From SIG440 sp045120135 (lineage in GTDB: Bacteria; Bacillota; Clostridia; Monoglobales; Monoglobaceae): a stretch of 64,000 nucleotides of DNA. Position 1 is the stretch's first letter. Every line of letters begins with the position of its first letter. The DNA lies in NCBI GenBank assembly GCA_045120135.1, contig JBGVEN010000001.1:303653-367652 (forward strand), given 5' to 3'. Below, one piece after another: positions 60,834 through 64,000 of the stretch. Both the position numbers and the translations under genes were made by a program. Below the pieces are notes generated by a model. It made no database searches. It had not been told where the DNA came from and worked only from the letters and a program-made list of their open reading frames with translations.

Positions 60834-61154
60834 ATGTTTGGATTTCCAAGCGAAGCAACAGTAAAGAGTTTAAGGGAACAGTATCCTGAAGGAACGAGAA
60901 TTGCTCTTGTTCATATGGATGATCCCTATTCAAAACTTGAACCTGGCGACAGAGGGACAGTTCGCCATGTGGATGATGCAGGAACTATCCATGTAAGATG
61001 GGACTCAGGAAGTGGTCTTGGAATTGCATACGGAGAGGATTCGTGCAGAAAACTCACAGAAGCAGAACTTGCTGAAGAACAGAAAATGGCAGATGAACAA
61101 ACAATGACAGAGGAACCTGAACTTGAAGAAGCAGGTCCCGAAATGTCAATGTAG
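60834..61154 (+). CDS. DUF4314-like protein with EMSM tail
   Basis: A 106-residue protein. Residues 5-78 match DUF4314: VKSLREQYPEGTRIALVHMDDPYSKLEPGDRGTVRHVDDAGTIHVRWDSGSGLGIAYGEDSCRKL, a small SH3-like fold. The C-terminus is acidic and ends EEAGPEMSM. Preceded by AATGGAGGTAATAC. DUF4314 proteins are a marker of Firmicute conjugative elements. Function unknown. Confidence 0.78.
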   Translation: MFGFPSEATVKSLREQYPEGTRIALVHMDDPYSKLEPGDRGTVRHVDDAGTIHVRWDSGSGLGIAYGEDSCRKLTEAELAEEQKMADEQTMTEEPELEEAGPEMSM

Positions 61155-61166
61155 GAGGTGGAAATT

Positions 61167-62429
61167 ATGGCTTTAAGAGACAAAGTGATAATTGAAATTA
61201 GTACCGAAGACTTACACGGTACAGGCTATCATTTTGCCAATTTGGCACTACCTGCAACTGATGGACAGATTGAAGATGCTATGCAGAAGGCCAGAGCTAT
61301 AGGAAGAGAGGACTACATGCAAATAAATGTTATAAGCAGTCCAAGACTTCCTGAGCTTATGGATACAAGACTCGATACTACATCAATTCAGGAAATGAAC
61401 TTCTTTGCACAAAGGCTTGAGAAGCTACCTGAAAATCAGCTCATAGGATTAAATGCCTTGTTCGAGACACAAAAGGAAGCAGGAGAATATGATGATGGTG
61501 TGGTTATAAAGGACCTCATCAATATGACATACGACCTTGATGGACTTATCGTTATAGCTGGTATAGCTAATGACCGTGAGTTGGGCGAAATGGTGAAAGC
61601 AAATGAAATGGAACCATACCTGAAAGATATGAGCGATGAGATGGTAAAAATGCTTGATTCGGAAAAGGTTGGTTTTAAATTCAGAGAATCAGAATGCGGA
61701 GTATTCAGAAACGGATACTATGTAGCAAGACTTGGATATGACTGGCCTGAAGTATATGACGGTAAGACATTGCCTGAACCAGACAGACAGGCTGTTGGCG
61801 GAGGTTTTATACAGATGCTTGTTGCAAAATCAGGCATAGAAAACCCTGAAGAAGCCGAGAAAAGTGCAGTCTTAATCGGTCTGCCAATAGACACAGAAAG
61901 AGCAAATACGATAGCACAGGCACTTGGAGAAAAAAGAATAGAAGACTGTGTGTACTTTGACTTTCAATCGCCAATATTGTGGCTTGATGACGAACTGTAT
62001 GGTAGCACAGAGTTGTTTGGAAAACTCAATAATGTGGCATTCATGTATGAGACACTAAGTCAGGATGATAAAATCAAATTCAAAGCTGTAACAGAAAGCC
62101 TAGAGTGCAGGGATTTGGATAAGGCAAAGGAAATAATGAATAACTTGGACAAATATCAGTTATCTCATTTCACCGCCGATTATGAAAGCTACGCAAGAGA
62201 GTATATGCAACTGAAACTGCCGACAGAGTTTGATACAAGTGTACTTGAAGATTGCAATCTTGCAAGACTTGGAAGAACACTATGTGACAGGCTTGAATGC
62301 AAAATGACCGATTACGGAGTAGTGTCAAAGGAAGGCGGTCAGATATTCGCAACCGTAACTCCGCAAGATGACGAAGAACTGATTCAGGAGGAAGAAGCGG
62401 AGCCTGAAATGGGAGGTATGCAAATGTGA
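61167..62429 (+). CDS. ArdA-like antirestriction protein with GGMQM tail
   Basis: A 420-residue protein resembling element-borne ArdA-type proteins: LALPATDGQIEDAMQKAR, EMNFFAQRLEKLPENQLIGLNALFE, VVIKDLINMTYDLDGLIVIAGIANDRELGEMV and the SECGVFRNGYYV segment. ArdA mimics B-form DNA and blocks type I restriction enzymes; such proteins are acidic, as here. It ends QEEEAEPEMGGMQM. Four-base overlap with the next ArdA-like gene. ATG 61167 has a GGAGGTGGAAA site. Antirestriction activity is inferred. Confidence 0.72.
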   Translation: MALRDKVIIEISTEDLHGTGYHFANLALPATDGQIEDAMQKARAIGREDYMQINVISSPRLPELMDTRLDTTSIQEMNFFAQRLEKLPENQLIGLNALFETQKEAGEYDDGVVIKDLINMTYDLDGLIVIAGIANDRELGEMVKANEMEPYLKDMSDEMVKMLDSEKVGFKFRESECGVFRNGYYVARLGYDWPEVYDGKTLPEPDRQAVGGGFIQMLVAKSGIENPEEAEKSAVLIGLPIDTERANTIAQALGEKRIEDCVYFDFQSPILWLDDELYGSTELFGKLNNVAFMYETLSQDDKIKFKAVTESLECRDLDKAKEIMNNLDKYQLSHFTADYESYAREYMQLKLPTEFDTSVLEDCNLARLGRTLCDRLECKMTDYGVVSKEGGQIFATVTPQDDEELIQEEEAEPEMGGMQM

Positions 62430-63808
62430 TTAACATGGATGAAATCAGAGAAAACATCAGGGAACTTATGTTTGAATTCACGAATTCTGATAGTACAGTT
62501 GAAATTGATATGAAATCACCGACAGAGGTAGATGTAGAACTGAATGGTAAATTCTTTAATACATACCTTGTCAAGGATAAAAAATTCAAGCATAACATTG
62601 TACATGAAGCAGAACAAAAATCAAAATTCAGAATGGATATTATAATCATAAGACCTGATATAGCAGAAAACTATAAGCAGTACAGAGGAGCGCCTCTGCA
62701 ACTTCCTGCAACGGAATATGAAATTAAGGATGCACTGTGCAGAGCAAGAATAACCGACAATAGTCAGGTGGGCAGAATTTTAGAATGTGTTCTTTACGAT
62801 AAAGACATTGTGAGGGAATATCTTGCAAAAGATAAGGAAGCGGATCTCGAAGAGCTTAACTATCTTGCGAAAGTAATGAGCAGGTTTGATAGCCATGAAC
62901 ATGAACTTTTCAAAGGATATATGGCGATGAAAGGTCCTTTTGTTTTGTCTGTAAAGGATTTGATCAATGCAGCTTACAACCTGCATTGCTGCGACTTGAC
63001 ATACGACATTGATGAAGATGAAATGCTCGGTAGGTATTATGCTGATAACGGATTGCTTGAGTGGCTTGGAGATGCTCGAAAAGAGATATGGGAATTTCTT
63101 GACTATACTAAGCTCGGCAGAAAACTCAGGGAAAAGGAAAACGGAGTTTACACCGAAAGCGGTTATTTTGTTTTTAATCCCAATGAATATTCTGTGGTCT
63201 ATGATGGCGGAGAATTTCCGGAGAAATTCATCGATGATGGATACATCTTCAAGCTCCTCATTGCAAAAAGTGAGACAGGCAGAGCTGCCGATGGCAGATG
63301 GTTATCCCTTCCTGCATCTAAGGAAAGAAAAGCGAGCTTTGCAAGAGAACTCGGTGTTGAGAGCCTTGATAAATGTATTCTGGTTGCAGTTCAGAGCATT
63401 GAATGTAATATGCCGATGTGTGTAACAGGTCTTTCGCAATTAGGCATGCTTAACTCACTTGCACATCGTATGCGTGATATGTCGAAATCGGGCGAATTTG
63501 CTAAATATATGGCGGTGCTTGAAGGCATTGGATATTCAAGTCTTGATGATGCCGTTGCCCTTGCAAACTCCTTACAGGAATACGAGCTTTATGAAAAGCC
63601 GTCAACCGTTATTGAATTTGCGAAGGATTGGCTTGAAAGGACATACAGGGAGGTACTTCCTGAATCGGTATTTCATCATATTAACTTTGCTACATACGCA
63701 GAGGAGCTTATAACTCAGCAAAAGCTGGCACTTTCCGAATACGGTATTGTCAAACACATTGATAAAACGGTTGGTAGTTCTGAAGGGAAAAGACAAACTG
63801 AAGACTAA
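62426..63808 (+). CDS. Second ArdA-like antirestriction protein
   Basis: A 460-residue protein. Residues 85-400 follow the same pattern as the previous gene: APLQLPATEYEIKDALCRARITD, DLEELNYLAKVMSRFDSHEHELFKGYMAM, LSVKDLINAAYNLHCCDLTYDIDEDEMLGRYYADNGLLEW and ENGVYTESGYFVF. N-terminal 80 residues are a separate acidic region. It has no Met-rich tail (ends GKRQTED). Start GTG 62426 is nine bases after GGGAGG; an ATG at 62435 is an alternative. Tandem duplication followed by divergence is likely. Confidence 0.7.
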   Translation: MINMDEIRENIRELMFEFTNSDSTVEIDMKSPTEVDVELNGKFFNTYLVKDKKFKHNIVHEAEQKSKFRMDIIIIRPDIAENYKQYRGAPLQLPATEYEIKDALCRARITDNSQVGRILECVLYDKDIVREYLAKDKEADLEELNYLAKVMSRFDSHEHELFKGYMAMKGPFVLSVKDLINAAYNLHCCDLTYDIDEDEMLGRYYADNGLLEWLGDARKEIWEFLDYTKLGRKLREKENGVYTESGYFVFNPNEYSVVYDGGEFPEKFIDDGYIFKLLIAKSETGRAADGRWLSLPASKERKASFARELGVESLDKCILVAVQSIECNMPMCVTGLSQLGMLNSLAHRMRDMSKSGEFAKYMAVLEGIGYSSLDDAVALANSLQEYELYEKPSTVIEFAKDWLERTYREVLPESVFHHINFATYAEELITQQKLALSEYGIVKHIDKTVGSSEGKRQTED

Positions 63809-63826
63809 GAAGAGGGAGGTGTTGAC

Positions 63827-64000
63827 ATGAAGATAAATATATCAAAAGACGGAATAATAGAGTATTACGGCAATCAGGTAGGGTATGTGAAGGATAACAA
63901 AGCTGTTGTCGATGTTATGTTCCAAAGAGAAGAAATTGCGGAGTTTTTGACACAGAAAAACGGCATTTCTGTCGAGTGGAAAAGCGATGTATACGACAAT
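63827..64000 (+). CDS. Mobile-element protein, N-terminal part (cut by window end)
   Basis: The frame starts at ATG 63827 after GAGGGAGGTGTTGAC and runs 58 codons to the window end: MKINISKDGIIEYYGNQVGYVKDNKAVVDVMF and QREEIAEFLTQKNGISVEWKSDVYDN. Short beta-rich start and a helix; not recognised. Coupled to the ArdA-like gene (18 bases apart). The rest is outside the window. Confidence 0.6.
   Translation, partial: MKINISKDGIIEYYGNQVGYVKDNKAVVDVMFQREEIAEFLTQKNGISVEWKSDVYDN

Noticed and set aside
43372..64000. Prophage interpretation of the region after the tRNA
   Set aside because: No capsid, terminase, portal or tail genes are seen; gene types (ArdA-like, DUF3846, DUF3849, DUF4314, solitary methylases) fit a conjugative element better, although relaxase and secretion genes are outside the window.

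Overview
The window is from a spore-forming anaerobic Firmicute (class Clostridia), probably a gut organism. Evidence is spoIVA, spoIIGA-sigE, cwlD, a SpoIVFB-type protease and the dipicolinate synthase pair (sporulation), hydF (the [FeFe]-hydrogenase maturation GTPase of anaerobes), low-to-moderate GC, and strong AGGAGG-type ribosome binding sites. The species cannot be named from the sequence alone.

Positions 1-43250 are chromosomal core. In order: end of rlmN, then phosphatase/kinase pair prpC-prkC, rsgA, rpe, thiN and an exported protein with a duplicated domain (1-6727); a leftward SpoIVFA/SpoIVFB-like pair (6757-7897); an AT-rich insertion with a NERD protein and a 49-residue membrane protein (7948-9269); a radical SAM pair; rplU with its L21 leader, rpmA and obgE; spoIVA (leftward); a HAD phosphatase, lipid kinase, hydF and a nucleotidyltransferase; a topoisomerase IV-like pair; cwlD converging on sigE-spoIIGA; pgi; a P-loop protein; thrC behind a hairpin-rich leader; a metallophosphoesterase; tig flanked by two palindrome-rich non-coding stretches; clpP-clpX; dpaA-dpaB; a TRAP (mtrB) homologue; pgsA; and an envelope cluster (CpsC/CpsD/CpsB-like, VanZ-like, coiled-coil protein, SLH protein).

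A tRNA-Met gene at 43251-43327 marks the change to a mobile element that runs from about 43330 past the window end. It is a dense, almost wholly rightward set of genes typical of Firmicute integrative conjugative elements or large plasmids: a ribbon-helix-helix-like protein, DUF3846-, DUF3789-, DUF3849- and DUF4314-like proteins, a SpoVG-like protein, three DNA methyltransferase-like proteins, two ArdA-like antirestriction proteins, a 1927-residue S-layer-homology surface protein with about 14 Cys-pair modules, and a B-repeat exported protein. No integrase, relaxase or type IV secretion gene lies in the window, so the element is incomplete here.

The most unusual signal is a shared C-terminal ending. 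Nine otherwise unrelated proteins of the element end in an acidic stretch followed by a very short Met/Gly-rich terminus (MGMSM, DMSM, AMGM, EMSM, GGMQM and similar). I do not know of a description of this and propose it as a shared tag. Other points are two tandem three-hairpin modules in the tig 5' leader, a foldback repeat after tig, a TRAP homologue altered at one tryptophan-pocket position, an L27 gene without the Firmicute N-terminal extension together with absence of the prp gene, a 13-codon leader ORF plus terminator before a Dam-like gene that seems to start at ATA, and a hairpin-rich thrC leader. All calls rest on reading the sequence; no database search was run.
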